Origin: Favolaschia claudopus
Lineage: Eukaryota; Basidiomycota; Agaricomycetes; Agaricales; Mycenaceae
Assembly: GCA_037176885.1 (NCBI GenBank)
Contig: JAWWNJ010000182.1
Span: forward strand, 372,001 to 436,000
DNA length: 64,000 bases
Direction: 5' to 3'
Shown here: in pieces, positions 44,321 to 56,815 of the stretch
Layout: each line of letters begins with the position of its first letter
Position numbering within the stretch: the first letter of the stretch is position 1
Made by a program: the position numbers and the translations under genes
The notes under the pieces: model-generated
The model's input: only the letters and a program-made list of their open reading frames with translations
What the model was told of the DNA's origin: nothing
Database searches by the model: none

Positions 44321-44660
44321 AGCCCTGATATCTATTGGGGGCACGAAGGCCTATGCACTCTTTGATTCAGGCAGCAACACCGACTCAATGACTCCCGAGT
44401 TCGCCAAGGTAGTCAACGGGGTTCAAATCCCATTGGAGGAGCAAGTCACCCTCCAACTGGGTTGCGTGGGTAGTCGATCTAAAATCAACTACGGTACCCC
44501 GCGTCCCCGTCGACTTTGGGGGTATCAAGGGCCACGTCTACTTCGACCAAGTAAACCTGGACCGATATGACGTCGTCATTGGTACCCCCGCTGATGAATA
44601 AACATGGGATCGTGTTAGACTTTGGAAAGCGGGAGGTCCGTTTTCCCAAAGGACCCTCCA
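44321..44660 (+). pseudogene. Aspartic protease of the chromodomain element
   Basis: TLFDSGSNTD (about 44355) is the DSG active site. GGIKGHVYFDQVNLDRYDVVIGTP and LMNKHGIVLDFGKREVRFPKG follow. Frame changes occur near 44390, 44470 and 44590. Confidence 0.75.
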
Positions 44661-47600
44661 TTTGCCGCGCTCTCGAGCGTGGAGGGAGGCAGCGCTTATC
44701 AACGAACGAATTCAACGGGGCTCTACTCGAAGAGCCCGAACCTGACTTCCCGCCACGAAAACCCCCACTGACCGAAAGCAGTGTGCGATGGTGGAAGATT
44801 ATATTGACGAGGACGACTATCACGACCATCGGGCAGCTTCGTTACCCACGAGCTGCCCTCATGTACTTTTAACTGAATATGAATACCAACTGTGGCGCCG
44901 CGAGAATTGCCAACGCAAGGCTACGGTCACAATCAACGACCTTCCTGACCCGGAAGCTATGACATTCTGTCCATCTCTCCCTGACTGGTATCCATTTACG
45001 CTAGTAAGCGAAGGGACGGAGTGTTAAGTCGGGGAGCCCCCTTATTGACTCCAAACCTGATGGAGAACGCCTCTGACGACACGTCCCCAATCGAACGTAA
45101 AACTCCTGAGTATCACTTATCGATACCTGAAGTAATGCGCCTCTTACCCGGGGAGTATGATCACCCGCGACACACGCAACGACGGCGGCGAAACTCCTGG
45201 GCTTCATGAGCTCGAGATAGTGACTCGTCACTCTCAATGTAACTTGGAAGCTCGATTGTACTGGGCATATCAAGTAGAAATGAATCAGATCATTGGATTA
45301 CGAAGTGCCCGAATCGAGGCCCTATCCGCTGAAAATTCCCCAGTCGCGCGATAAAGGCCCCGGAGTCAGACCCTGTGCATGCTCAAGAGTTACGGGACAA
45401 ATGGTTCACCGATTACGACGACATGCTCGGACCCATACCACTGGAGCTTCCCCCCGCTCCGAGAGATTAACCCATGAGATTAATCTCATAGACGACAACG
45501 CGACATACAACTTTCATCTTCCTCGCTGCCCAGAAGCGTTGCGACCCGAACTGCGCAATAAGATAGAGAGGATACACCACCGCAGGGTGGTGGGAAATGA
45601 AGCCAGTCTCGCAGCGCCGCTCCCCTACTCTGCATACCCCAAGAAAGACAACAAGCTGAGGACAGTGGTAGACGCGCGGCAGAAGAACGACAACACCATC
45701 AAAGATGTCACGCCGTTCCCGGACCAAGACGCTATAACGAATGGACGTTGCGCGGGCCAAATATCGATCCAAGATCGACATGTCTGATGCATATGAGCAG
45801 GTCCGCGTTGTGGACCGAGACGTATGGAAGACAGCATTCTCCACCCCTTTCGGACCGCCCGTGTCCCGCGTGATGCAACAAGGAGATTGCAACGCTCCTG
45901 CAACTTTTCAACGACTGATGACCTGGATATTCCGAGATGTCATTGGGGATTTCATACATGTCTACTTGGACGACGTGTTCATATTCTCCAATAGCGAAGA
46001 AGAGCATGAGAAGCACCTGGGGCTAGTCCTTGGTAGACTCCGCGAACAACGCCTATATCTGAGTCGCAAGAAATGCGATTTCTACTCCACCGACATGGAC
46101 TGTCTGGGGCACCGCATTGACGCTCGGGGTCTCCACATTGACTCGGACAAGGTAGCGAAGGTCCTCGAATGGAGGACCCCCTCGCTCCGCTCAACGAGGT
46201 GCAACGACTATTAGGGCTAATTCAATACCTAGCCCATTTCTTACCTGACATTTCGCATTTCACTTCTCCATTAGAGATTATTTGCCGCGGAGGACAATCA
46301 TTTAGCTGGCGTCCCTTCCATGAACTATGCCTAAATCGAATTAAAGCAATAGTCAGAAAGACGCCGATACTACGTCCCCTCGACACCACTAGCCCCTGAC
46401 CCGATATGGGTCATATGCGATGCTTCCGCCGTTGGGATTGGCCGCGATGTATGGTCAAGGGCCCGACTGGCGCACTTGTCGGCCCGCAGGGTTCCTCTCG
46501 AAGAAAATTTACCGCCGCCCAGCGCTCGTACAAAACCTATGAGCAGGAGGCCCTGGCTATTATAGAGAGCCTTATGAAGTGGGAAGACAAGCTTATCGGC
46601 CGCAAGATCATGATTGCATCCGACCATAAGGCACTCATGGCTATAAAGACTGCCGCTAGAAGCGGCTTGAGTGGGCGCCTTATCCGCTGGGAAACGAATA
46701 TTTGTCCCGATTTTGACTTCGAGATTGTGCACGTCGAAGGGAAGCTAAATAAAGTAGCCGATTGTCTATCTCGCTACTACGAAAACGATACCCTAGAGGA
46801 CCACTATGAAGATTACGACTTTGTCACCCGCCGACGCGAGGCTCGACCCCGAGCTCGACTTCATGACTAAGACCAGGGAAGCCGAACTACGCGGCACCGA
46901 CATTGCCCTCCTCGCGAGGCGCGTGGTGGAGCCTATAGAAGCTCGCATCACTGAGGCATTGGAACTGGAGAAGAACGCTGAATCCCTACAAACTGAAGGA
47001 TTCGATATGTCTGCGATATCTCTGGAAGAAGCGCTGAAGTCCCCCTCCAGCAACAGGGATAACCATTGAAGGAGAAACGAAGTTTCTCGAGGCAGTCAAA
47101 GGCGGTTATCCCGAAGACTCAGTACTATCCAAAGTACTCAGTCACCCCGAGGGCATTCACTCAGTTCCGACTAGACGACGGACTCATTTACGCCCGAGAC
47201 CAGCAGGGAATTGGTGCCTCTCCATTCCTCGAGACACCCTAGTGGACGGGAAGCGCAAAGTCACGGAAATCGTGATTGACCAAGCGCATAAGACTTTTGG
47301 GTCACCTGGGAGAGGACCGAACGGGCTGAGTATATTCGCCGCTGGTACTGGTGGCCCAAAATGGGACCCGAAAATATCGAAGTTTTGCAGGGCATGTGGA
47401 GCGTGCAAGATGTCAAAGGGGACAATCAAAGCCCCGCTGGGCTTCTCCATACGCTCCCCATCCCCAGACACCCCTGGGACTCGGTTGGGATGGACTTTGT
47501 AGGCCCATTCCCCCAGCTGCCTGGGCTATAACTATATGCTCGTAGTCATTTTGTCGACTCACCAGCATGGTATCTTTGATACCAATGAAGGTCACAGACA

Positions 47601-48570
47601 CCTCTTCAGACGTTGCATGGCTGTTTGTACGGGATATAGTTCGACTACACGGTATACCGTCGTCAATCGTATCCGATAGAGATGCCAAAGTTTACCGCCA
47701 AATTCTGGCGTGAACTCCATCGAATTTACAGGGACCAAACTTCTAATGTCCACCTCTTTCCATCCACAAACCGACGGTGCAGCTGAACGAGCTATCCGTA
47801 ACGTTAGCCAGATCTTACGATCCATGGTGGACCCGACGCAACGAGACTGGGTCTACCTTATACCCATGGTGGAATTCGCAATTAACTCCAGCATAAGCTC
47901 CTCTACGGGATTTGCACCCTTCGAGCTCAATTACGGTTACATGCCGAGAATGGGATCTATTGATCCCGAGCCCACCGAATATCCTGGTGTACGGGACTTT
48001 GTGAATCAGGCCCTGGCAAATATAGCCATCGCCCACGACAACCTCATTGAGGCCAGAGTCCGCTCCACGTATCACGCCAACAAGGGACGTCGTGCTGAGA
48101 TCCCCTACGACGAGGGACAACTTGTTTACCTATCCACCAAAAACCTCAACCTACCTAAGGGCAGGGCTCGAAAGCTAGCGCCCAAGTTTATAGGCCCCTA
48201 TAAGATTACAAAATCCATCGCTTCAACGTCCAATTATACACTGGAGCTACCGTCAGAACTGCTAGCCCGCAGAATTCATCCCACATTCCATGGGTCGTTA
48301 CTTCGTCCTCACGAACCCAACGACGAGGTCATATTCCCTAGTCGTGAGGCTCAGCGCTTTCTACGACTTCGGAAGCCCAGATAATCAAGAATGGTATGTG
48401 GACGAGATCGTAAAACATAAGTGGACTGGCAAGAGAGTTAAATTCTGGGTGCGATGGACTGCTGGGGACCATACCTGGGAGTCACCAGCCGCACTCGACG
48501 AACTCAAGGCCTTGGACGATTACTTCGAAGCTCAGGGGGTCGAGAGATGGCAAGATTTACCGAAATAAGT
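44661..48570 (+). pseudogene. pol: Chromodomain element pol: RT, RNase H, integrase, chromodomain (frameshifted)
   Basis: Reverse transcriptase 45470-46220 (KIDMSDAYEQV, YLDDVFIFS), with a frame change at about 45745. RNase H is at about 46410-46780 (ICDASAVG, YKTYEQEALAI, ASDHKALMA, KVADCLSRY). Integrase at 47240-48370: a zinc finger in pieces, GMDFVGPFP, SDRDAKF, then PQTDGAAERAIR, a GPYKI motif and the region that joins integrase to the chromodomain. The chromodomain is at about 48380-48568 (EWYVDEIVKHKWTGK, VRWTAGDHTWES); it targets such elements to heterochromatin marks. Indels at about 47300-47700 split the integrase. The catalytic motifs survive although the frame does not. Confidence 0.85.
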
Positions 48571-51360
48571 CCTGATACGAGTCACCCACGTGACCGCGTT
48601 ATTGATGATCAATCCGTGACATTGCCACGTCCACTTAGTCGTTTCTCTCTCTTCCTCTACCCTCACTACTATCTATTTACCTCTTGCCTACTTCGCGCGC
48701 TACTGCTAGCCCGACTATCGACTCGACAATGTCTGACCCAAATCGCTTCGTTACTTCAAAACGGAAGAGGCACTACTGGCGCCCCGACTTTGGGGGGTCA
48801 TGGATGGGCCCTCCCGACGACCGAGTCTGGTGCCTGGGATGGACTGGCCTGACGGGGCTCCCCCTCCCAGGGATGAGCCCGACGACCAAAATGCTATGGA
48901 CTTGGGCCCCACTCCAATGGCGCCCCGACGTTGTCTCACCTCAAAACGCCGGACCTGCACCACCGCAGCCATCCCACCGTTGTTTCCCCCAGTCGCACCC
49001 ATGGCCCCATCCGCTCCCTTGATACCTCAGCACCTCCTCTTTTACCCCATTTCAGCCTCAATTCGGCAGTCTAACCGGTGCCAAGATTCCTTCGCACCGC
49101 AAAATAGCTTTCCACCTGGATACCTCGGAGGCTCATTCTTCCCTGGGCCAATCACCCCAACCTGGCCCGACTATTCCCTCCAATTCGGCATTTGGGCGAG
49201 TGTCACACCTCGCTCCGCCACCCCCCTCAATACAACAGCCTTTCTCGGGGATTTACAATGCCTCCGCTAGCCCATGACGCCGTGTTACCACCACACCCGC
49301 GTCGAGCGCAGCGTGAAGAGGACAATAGACGTAACTCTAATACTAACGACCGTCGCTCCGCGGCTGACTCCAATATAGTCAGCTCGACTCGAAGTGACAG
49401 GAACGCCACTGCTGGTCCCGCGCCCCGACGAGACCGATACCACAGATGACTCGGCGCCCTATGAATACCGGCGCGAACTCAACCCTGACGTACGGGGCCG
49501 CGGAATACGTGGCTCGACATACGCACCTCGTTCTCGACACGATGGCGGGCGTGGACGCAACGACAACTTTCGCGGACGTGGGCCCGCCGCCGAACCGCTC
49601 CGACGTGCGCTCCGTCGTCTGGTCCTAGCAACCCGACCCCAACAGGCTCGGGCGCACCAGCGCGACGAGTATGATCACTTCCTGGGTGATGACGACGGGG
49701 CTAAACTATATAGCCCGAGAAGACACCCCCCAAGTATCGCTATGACAGCTGGATACCGGCGATTGTGGAAGGGCGCTTCGTCCCTAACCCATCTGCTGCC
49801 GGAGACCACTCCCCGAGGGTACCCTATTCTTCCCCCTGTACCTGCAGAGCCTGGTGACGACAGCGAGTACCCTAGCGAGGAGAGCGACTCCGACGATAAG
49901 CGGCAGGAAAAAAAGAAGGCGGCCATGATCAAAGAACGAAATCGACAAGCCGCCGCGGTAGCACAACTAGCCCCCTCGGATCCATCGTTCCCCCGGCCCT
50001 ACCCTACTCCCGCGCCGCCAAGCGCTGGGATGTTCGGGCGTTTATCGTTCGATCAAATCGACGACGCCCGCAGTGTTACTAAATTGGTGGGCTGCAGGGG
50101 ATGCGAGCGCTTATTACATGGCGGTGCACCTCATCACGTACTACGCCGAGAATACCCGCCGCATCCCGACCTCCTGGGATAGTCCACATCATGAGCAACC
50201 AATCCACCGCAGGTTCAGACTTCGTCTACGCTCGACCCGGTCAAAAACACCTCCCTGGCCAAATTACGAGCTGCAGCCTCTAACCACCGTGACTCGTTCT
50301 GATAGACGACGGATGGGGCGGCACCGTAACTCGAGCCCGACATGATCACTCCACCACCACAACGGGCACTTCGACTGGGCCTTCGTCTGTCATCGACCAT
50401 GACGAAGTAATGCCCCCCCGCGCCCGAGCTATCTCTGGCGTCGTTTCAGCCATCCTTTCTGGGCACCTCACCCCCCCACGGTGAATTTGCCCGACGCCCC
50501 CCGCTGGACTGGGTCCAAGTGCCTCTCTCGCTGACGCGCTGGAATACAATGGGTCGGCTACCCCCATCGCGTTGGACGCCAGGCATTCGCCTTCACGATG
50601 GCACTTGGCCCACTTCTTCCACTCCAATTCGGACGGATCCCCTCGTGGATGACGTCCAGCGCCGCACGCTTCATTCTCATAGATAGCTCCGCCTGAAAGT
50701 GAGGGAAGGGAAGGCGGGCGCGATGCATTCATTGAGCTAGCAATGATTGGATTCTCACTATTCGGACTATTCGAACGTTTCGTACAACGGGGTCAGTGGA
50801 TGGGAGACTCTCCTTCCACTGGAACATTATCCATTTGACGCTCGGACTCTTAACTTATCTCTGGTCCTATCCTGGATCCACCAACATGGGATCTCCCCTG
50901 GGACCGAAGGAGCTCGAGCGCTTCACAGTTTCGCGGCTTCTTGGCGCAATCAGCGCGAGAACCTAGCAAGCCCCGACTGGTGTAACAGTTCAGCAGTGAA
51001 CCTATCAACGAGCGGGTCTGTCATGAGCTGGCCGGACGAGGCAATAACATCTTGGAGCCACCTACAACATGGTCAGCTCCGCGCCGGCGTCCAGTCCGAC
51101 TACCCCCTCGCACCCCCTCGCTCTCGAGCCCCCGAGCACCGCCGCACCCCGTCGTCAACCGTTCCTCCCACCAATAACGACGAAGGAAACGCAGGGCCAA
51201 CGGACGAATCCGCTGGCCCGACAGAACCGGTAATGGAGGTCGACGAGGAAGCGGAGCCGGGTGAACTGCCTCGCAACGACGAAAAACGCTGCTCCGCCCA
51301 GCAATGACGAAGAACAGGAACATTAGTGTCGGACTGCGGCGACTTGTCCTGGGGGGAGGG
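48571..51360 (+). pseudogene. Extra 3' ORF of the chromodomain element, unknown (frameshifted)
   Basis: Coding-like sequence from about ATG 48729 (MSDPNRFVTSKRKRHYW) to a stop at 51305. Frame pieces: a Pro-rich start with near-repeats of a GPPDDR/GAPPPRDEPDDQN unit; an Arg/Gly/Asp-rich middle (RGRGIRGSTYAPRSRHDGGRG); an acidic DDSEYPSEESDSDDKRQEKKKAAM block at 49855-49925; a helical stretch (AAGDASAYYMAVHLITYYAENTRR); a C-terminal LVLSWIHQHGISPGTEGARALH region; and an acidic tail. It lies between the chromodomain and the 3' LTR, where typical chromoviruses have no gene. It ends at a G-rich polypurine tract, GGGGGGAGGGG (51351-51361). Confidence 0.55.
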
Positions 51361-51361
51361 G

Positions 51362-51534
51362 TGTTAGGGATACGGATGATATAATATTGATTACTCACAC
51401 GCAAACATGTATTGACTGATCAGCCGACGTGGGAGAGAGAACTTCTTTTCACCTACGTCGACTGACCAGAGCTATTTCTATATAGTATTTGGTTTGGTTC
51501 ACTCGGGTGACTCTCTAAGTTCACACCCTCTACA
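51362..51534 (+). repeat. 3' LTR of the chromodomain element
   Basis: 173 bp, TGTTAGGG...CTCTACA, preceded by a polypurine tract and followed by the GAAAA duplication at 51535-51539. Confidence 0.9.
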
Positions 51535-52478
51535 GAAAATCGAAAATGGGGCACTTCTCGATGAGGCAATCCTTATGGAAAGCTACTGGCGGGAATCCCA
51601 GCAAGTGGTACTGGTTCTTCCCCGCAGATGTTGTGGGCTGACCGGGTCACTATTCGACGAGGAACAGGTTGTTCACCCTACTTTTATGGTAACGGGCGCA
51701 CATCCGATCCTCCCCGCTGGATATAGAAGAGGCGACTTGGCTAGTGCATCTGCCCGGCAGGACTCTGACGACCCGCTGAATTAATCGGTTATCGAGCCCA
51801 GGCCTTGGCTAAGCACGCCACTCACGTCGAACAGATGAGGGAGCGGGTCACCGACGAGAAAACGAGCGAATTTACGCCGGTATGAGATAGCGCATAAACA
51901 CACTATCGAAGATTACCATTTCGAGCCGGGAGACTTGGTGCTCATCAGGAATACGACCGTCGAGAAGTCGCTGAATACGAAGATGGCCGCCAGATACCTG
52001 GGACCAGTAATTATCATCCGTCGTACGAAAGGTGGAAGTTATATCGTAGCGGAGATGGACGGCTCTGTCTTTCAATCGAAGATTGCTCAGTTTCAGGGTC
52101 GTCCCCTTCGAGCAGCGGCGCTCTATTAAGCTGCCCGCTGACATTCCACGACTTAATCGACCTCTCGGCCGAGACGCTAGAAAAGATGGTCCAGGAGGAA
52201 GACGGTTATTCTGGAGATGACTTCCAATTCGGGAATGTGAGGTTGACCCCCAGCGGGGCGGCTGACGAAGAGCCCAGCTCTGCAGGAGGCCTTGCCCGAG
52301 GAAGAAGAAGAGGAAGAGGAACCTAACACGGATGAGCCGCTGCCTTTCAAACGAAAGACTCGTTCTGCCACAAAAGCCCGCCGCGCGGAAATGAATTACT
52401 GCTACGATATCTACGTTACAATTTGAAACGGGATTCGAAGTCTTTAAGTAATTGGATTGTCTGCATCTCCCGCCAGTG
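51535..52478 (+). pseudogene. pol: G1 copy 2 pol, 3' segment (integrase end, frameshifted)
   Basis: Resumes at GKIENGHF (catalytic Glu) and runs to the end of the integrase C-terminal region ([21 protein letters not shown] at about 52002) and its Glu-rich tail, matching 21220-22155. Indels near 51625, 51685, 51770, 52090 and 52275 break the frame. Confidence 0.85.
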
Positions 52479-52617
52479 AGCAGCGACTAAGTTGCGCACC
52501 CGGGGAGTGTGTGGCGGCCAGCAGAAGGATGAGCCGTGAGGTGTCCGAAAACGATTGAGCCAGTACCGAGGATTCTGAAGAAAGGGGGACCCGCTGGGGG
52601 AGCTCTTTAGGAACGAG

Positions 52618-53869
52618 TCAGGGAACATGAGCATCGACGCCGGCAGAGGAGGACTCGGGGAAGTCGCGAAGGCGAGCCGAGATCTTCTCCCCTTCGTCGA
52701 GGAGCTGCTCGCGCCGGGCCAGAGAGCTACGAAGGTTCTCGTGGATGACCGCCAGCTCGACCATGATGAAATACATCCGCTTGCGCAAGGCAAGGTGGTT
52801 GCTCATGAACTCAAGTACCCATCTCAACGACGCTAGCGGCCTCGTCGACAACGGCACCTGAAGCGGGTGCCGAAGCGTAAAACTCAGCCGTCGCTACGAA
52901 GACACTCAGCGGGAGGAATCACTGACAGTGAACGGGAAACTCACCGTGGGTGAGGAAAGAGTCCTCGTGGAACGGGACGCTGTCGATGCGGGCGCGCTTG
53001 TTACCCTTGCCCTTCTTAGCGGGGGGCCGGGCTATGCTGAAAGAATAAAATGAATGAATGAAATTGAAAAGCAGAAATAACGGGCGACTTACAGCGCGCA
53101 CACCCTTCTTGCCCGCCAGGGCTGACTTAGCCTTGGGACCGGTAGGGGGAGCCTTGGGAGCAGGGACATGCTCATCGTCAACGAGCATCTGGGTGAACAA
53201 ACACCCAACGGCGATGATAGAAGTGTCAATCGTCAGCTCAACACAGGCCAGCTGTTGAATGAAAGAACGAACCCTCGTCAGCACCAATGGTGGTGAGAGC
53301 GGGCCGATGGAGCACGAACGGTGCCTTCGTCCTCGTCCTCAGACTCGGGTTCACCCTGAGACCCGCCCCGCGAGTACTCTTCTAGCGGGGGATGATGATG
53401 AGTCAATGGTGAGCACGGGCAATGAAAGTTAGTGAAACCGACCCGGGTCCCCTTGGAAGAAGAAACGGTGGAGACGGGCGGGATCGCCTTCTTGGAACGG
53501 TCTTCGTGAATGGCCTTGGTGATCCGCCGCAGGGCATCGTACCCAGCGGGGAAGGACACGTCCCGTTTACCATCCGGGTCGTACAAGGTGTGGTAATATT
53601 CACGCGAAGTGAAGATTGCCTCACGAAGAACCGCGCTCTTGTCTTCCAAGATGAAAGGCATGAGCGGGGGAAGGCGCGCCTACGAACGAAAGAATAATGT
53701 TAACGAAACAAGGCTGGTCAAAGTAGCCGGCGGCTCTTACGAGAATCTCGGCAACGTCCTTGAGCTGGTTTTTACGAGACTCAGGCGGCGAATACTTGAC
53801 GAGGTTGGCGGCAACGTCCATAGCCTTGAGGAAATCGGCTTTGACGGTGTTGTAATCGTTTTGAGACAT
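52618..53869 (-). CDS. R1, antisense spliced gene of G1 copy 2
   Basis: Same exon plan and start (MSQNDYNTVKADFLKAMD) as 22293-23539. The second exon is intact here (DALRRITKAIHEDRSKKAIPP), which identifies the copy 1 version as one base short. Indels affect the third exon (near 53305 and 53366), so neither copy is fully intact as read. The last exon again encodes a long coiled coil. Confidence 0.68.
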
Positions 53870-53934
53870 TTTTGAAGGAAGCAGAGTAAAGACAGTAGAC
53901 GAGGCTGGGGAGTATACCCGTTCGCCCGCTGCTT

Positions 53935-53940
53935 CTTATA
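53935..53940 (-). promoter_or_regulatory. TATA box of R1 (copy 2)
   Basis: CTCGAGTATAAGAAG on the minus strand, 65-70 bp upstream of ATG 53869. Same as in copy 1. Confidence 0.55.
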
Positions 53941-54289
53941 CTCGAGCGGCCCGTAATGTAACGCCGTAAGGATAATTGGGACGAAATTTGGACAACGGCC
54001 GAACTTGGATTACCATTTATGGTAGATGCACCCGCCGGTGGCGCAGAAAAATTATTTCAAACGCGCCCGATCGTTCCGTGGCACGAAAATTTGCTGCCGG
54101 GGGACCTGAATTTCCTCTGATCGATCAACTGAGGACAGTTGAGATTTCTGAAAGGGGGAGAGGTGGGGTCACCTAGCACGTCATTTGAGGGCAGCGGGCA
54201 CATCTTTACCAAGAAATAAATGTTTCCAAGGCCTCACATGGGGCGGGAGCGTGTGTTATCGGAACGAACTATCCGAAAGTACATGTGCC

Positions 54290-54863
54290 TGTATCTACAC
54301 TGCCCCGCATCCTAGCCGGAAGTTCCAGGAAAAGATTATTTGCGAGAACGTCTAACCGCTCGCGGATAACAGCAACATACGCAGCCGGGAGATTAGCCGT
54401 TTTGGCCTCTTGCAGAAGATGGAAAACCTGGCGGGCCTCGAAGTAAAAAGACAGCCGTTGGGTTGCCTCTGCGACGTTTCGACCAACGATTACAGCATGG
54501 TATTGTTGCCAGAATGGGAACTGCGCCAGGGTCCCCTCGTGAACGACGTCCCAAGCAGCAAGCTGTTCCTTCGTAGCCGCTAGAAGCGAGCGGGGGATCA
54601 GTTGTGGCGCAACAGATAAGAAAGAAGTCGTCACTTACGATCGGGACCCTCTTTGAAACGGTGCCGGCGGGCAGCTATTTCATCGGCCAGCTCAGCGGTC
54701 TGAGTGTACGAGCAGTTGTGCTTCAGCAAGAAACAGCGGGTACACGGTGCTCCCCACTCAGTAAACTCGCAATGAGAACGGGCGTTGAGGCACGCAGAGC
54801 ATACCCGGCCAGGCTGCCGAATGATGAGGAATTACCCGAGGCAAAATGTTCAGGAACGTACAT
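54290..54863 (-). CDS. R2, antisense Zn-cluster protein of G1 copy 2
   Basis: Copy of 23965-24533 with the same two-exon plan. One base is missing in copy 2 just before the first cluster Cys (near 54805) and one is extra near the C-terminus (54305). The six-Cys cluster is otherwise kept. Confidence 0.6.
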
Positions 54864-55210
54864 AGTACTCCCCTGAGCGGGCCGACGGGGTCATTTGGAA
54901 AGAGTGGATTTTCCAGCAAAGACATGAGTAGACGACTGAAGCAAATGGGACCTTCCCGCCAGCTTAAATACCCCCTCTGAGACTGGCGGGAGACCCAAAA
55001 ACATAGAGATCGACAGTGGGACTCATTGCACCCGACGCTCCCGGGAGATCCGCAATACATGTGGAATATCCAACGAGGTGCTGAGCTCCCGCTGAGCGAA
55101 AAACACGAGGAAGCTTTGGTTTCTAAGAAGCCTTCCTAATCGGGGCAGCTTGAAACAGAGTTTTAAAGATGCAAGTTCGTTTGACAGTGGAATATATTTC
55201 CTACCCACGC

Positions 55211-55888
55211 TTACGGCCCGATGAACATAACGGGCGGGAGCCTTGCGCCGGACTGGAGAGCTACAGCGTCTAAACCTATCCCGGAGGAGATCTACAATTT
55301 CCTTTCGCATGCCCGCCCCCTTCGCGTCAAACCACAGCCTGATACAAGAAGCGTAGCTGGCCAAACCCAAGGGTGCGCGAGCATGGACCCTGGCGGCGAG
55401 GATGGTGCAAGTACGCACATCAATGTACAACTTCTCGTCGAATCGGGCAGCGGCAGCCCTGGCGTACCAGTCAAACTGAGCGATCCGCCCGGCGGAGGGA
55501 GCTAAAATCCACTAAGGCCCCGCCGAGAGGTAGAAAGAGAGAAAGCAGACTTGCCTGGCTGAGAGGCTAGAAGAGTGTCGCGACGGACGGCTGTTCTCGG
55601 CCTGCCAGACGGACTTCTTAGTGTAGCAGCACAAGGCGGCGCGACCTATGAACATGCAGCTGAGGCAGGCTTCACCCCACTGAATCCAAGATGCAATGGC
55701 GGTAGTTCTTGAGGCAGCCACTGGCATTCGTACTCCGGCTAAGAGGAGGCACCCGTCAGCGGGAGAGCACTGAGAAAGAACGAAAGACCCACAAACTGAG
55801 CTTGAAGTACGAGCTGGTACTCTGAGGGACCGGTGAAGCTCCTAAAGCGTTCTGAGTAGAAAGTCGCTGCCAAAGAAAAGGCGGGCAT
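55211..55888 (-). CDS. R3, antisense Zn-cluster protein of G1 copy 2
   Basis: Starts at ATG 55888 (MPAFSLAATFYSERF). Exon 1 ends with a GTGGGT donor and an intron ends CTCTTAG. The second exon carries the cluster CX2CX6CX8CX2CX8C with WGEACLSC (one base differs from the expected frame near 55700). After a second intron a helical domain follows (RIAQFDWYARAAAARFDEKL, then DVRTCTILAAR). Indels near 55380 affect the C-terminal exon. About 200 aa. Best available copy for the N-terminal start and the third exon. Confidence 0.6.
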
Positions 55889-56026
55889 CGCTCGAAGAAC
55901 TCACTGGGCACCGGCCGCTATAAGTAAAATCTATAGCCCGACGGGTGAGTACCCCCCGGCTGCCGGACCAAAAAGCTCAGGTGGAATCAGACATCACGAT
56001 AACGGCTTGCAGCCGGGCAAAGAGAT

Positions 56027-56815
56027 TTATTTGACCCTAAAGGGGAAAAAGTTACTAGCCCGAATTATCGCTCGATAGGTCTGGCGGCGCGTGCCTTGGG
56101 TCAAGGGCACAAGGGTCGGAACTTGAGCGTCCCGTCGCCTGATATCATGAAGAGAGATAGCTGCGTCAACGTCGCATTGGGCATGGATCGAACGGTCCTG
56201 AGCGCGCCACTCGCGTAAAACTCGAGACAGGATGTTGTAGAAATACAGCCGCCGGCTGGATAGTGAGCGGCGTGAGACAGAGTCGTGAGCAACGTCCCAG
56301 TCACGAAGGTCGCCGGCAAATTCCTCCCGCCGACGTAAAAAGTCAGCAGGCTCACCGTCCACCGAGCCTATGAACATATCGGGGGCTTAAGCCGCCGAGG
56401 CGTAGGTGGTACCAGAGTTCGAGGAATGCAAGGTCGTATAAAGTGCCGCCTGAATAGAATAAGAAAGACGAGAATTTGAAGAGCGGCTGGGACTTACCGC
56501 TGCGATAGATAAAAAGTGTCGGAAAGGTCGAAGATGGATAGGTAAACTTGAACCAATCCACCCCGGTGAACAGACACTTGGGGGACCTTCGCCTCCCGGC
56601 ACCGGGTGCACTTCGAACCCCCAGTGGAGAAATTCACAATCTTCCGCCGGCGTCACTACAAGGCGTGCAGACGAGATTCGGCTGGCGGTTGGTTGGACTT
56701 GGCGCAGAAATGCGTTGAGGAAGCCTACCACAGTATAGATCTTGCGCACGAAGTCTCGACTGACCGCCGGGAAGAAATGATAGTCGATTAAGACTTCCCC
56801 TACAGTCTGGGGCAT
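56027..56815 (-). CDS. R4, antisense Zn-cluster protein of G1 copy 2
   Basis: ATG at 56815 (MPQTVGEVLIDYHFFPAVS) opens an exon with a helical FVRKIYTVVGFLNAFLRQ segment, then the cluster region (about 56570-56670) with WG..CTRC, and WFKFTYPSSTFP. After an intron the LAFLELWYHLRLGG and EFAGDLRDWDVAHD segments lead to a basic C-terminus ending at 56027. Two or three indels are needed within the cluster exon. About 240 aa. Confidence 0.55.

Larger units (their letters stand above)
39891..51534 (+). mobile_element. Chromodomain Ty3/Gypsy retrotransposon (11.6 kb) nested in G1 copy 2
   Basis: Bounded by 173-bp direct LTRs (39891-40063 and 51362-51534) that start TGTTAGGG and end CTCTACA, and by the 5-bp duplication GAAAA. 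Inside are gag with a CCHC knuckle, a DSG protease, reverse transcriptase with YLDD, RNase H, an integrase ending in a chromodomain, then a further 2.6 kb coding-like stretch. The LTRs differ only by three tiny indels, so insertion looks recent. Yet the coding frames are shifted many times. Confidence 0.92.

Noticed and set aside
42000..44340. Several 70-160 aa frames on both strands
   Set aside because: Overlapping fragments in a frameshifted gag-protease linker; none has a start, splice logic or domain of its own.
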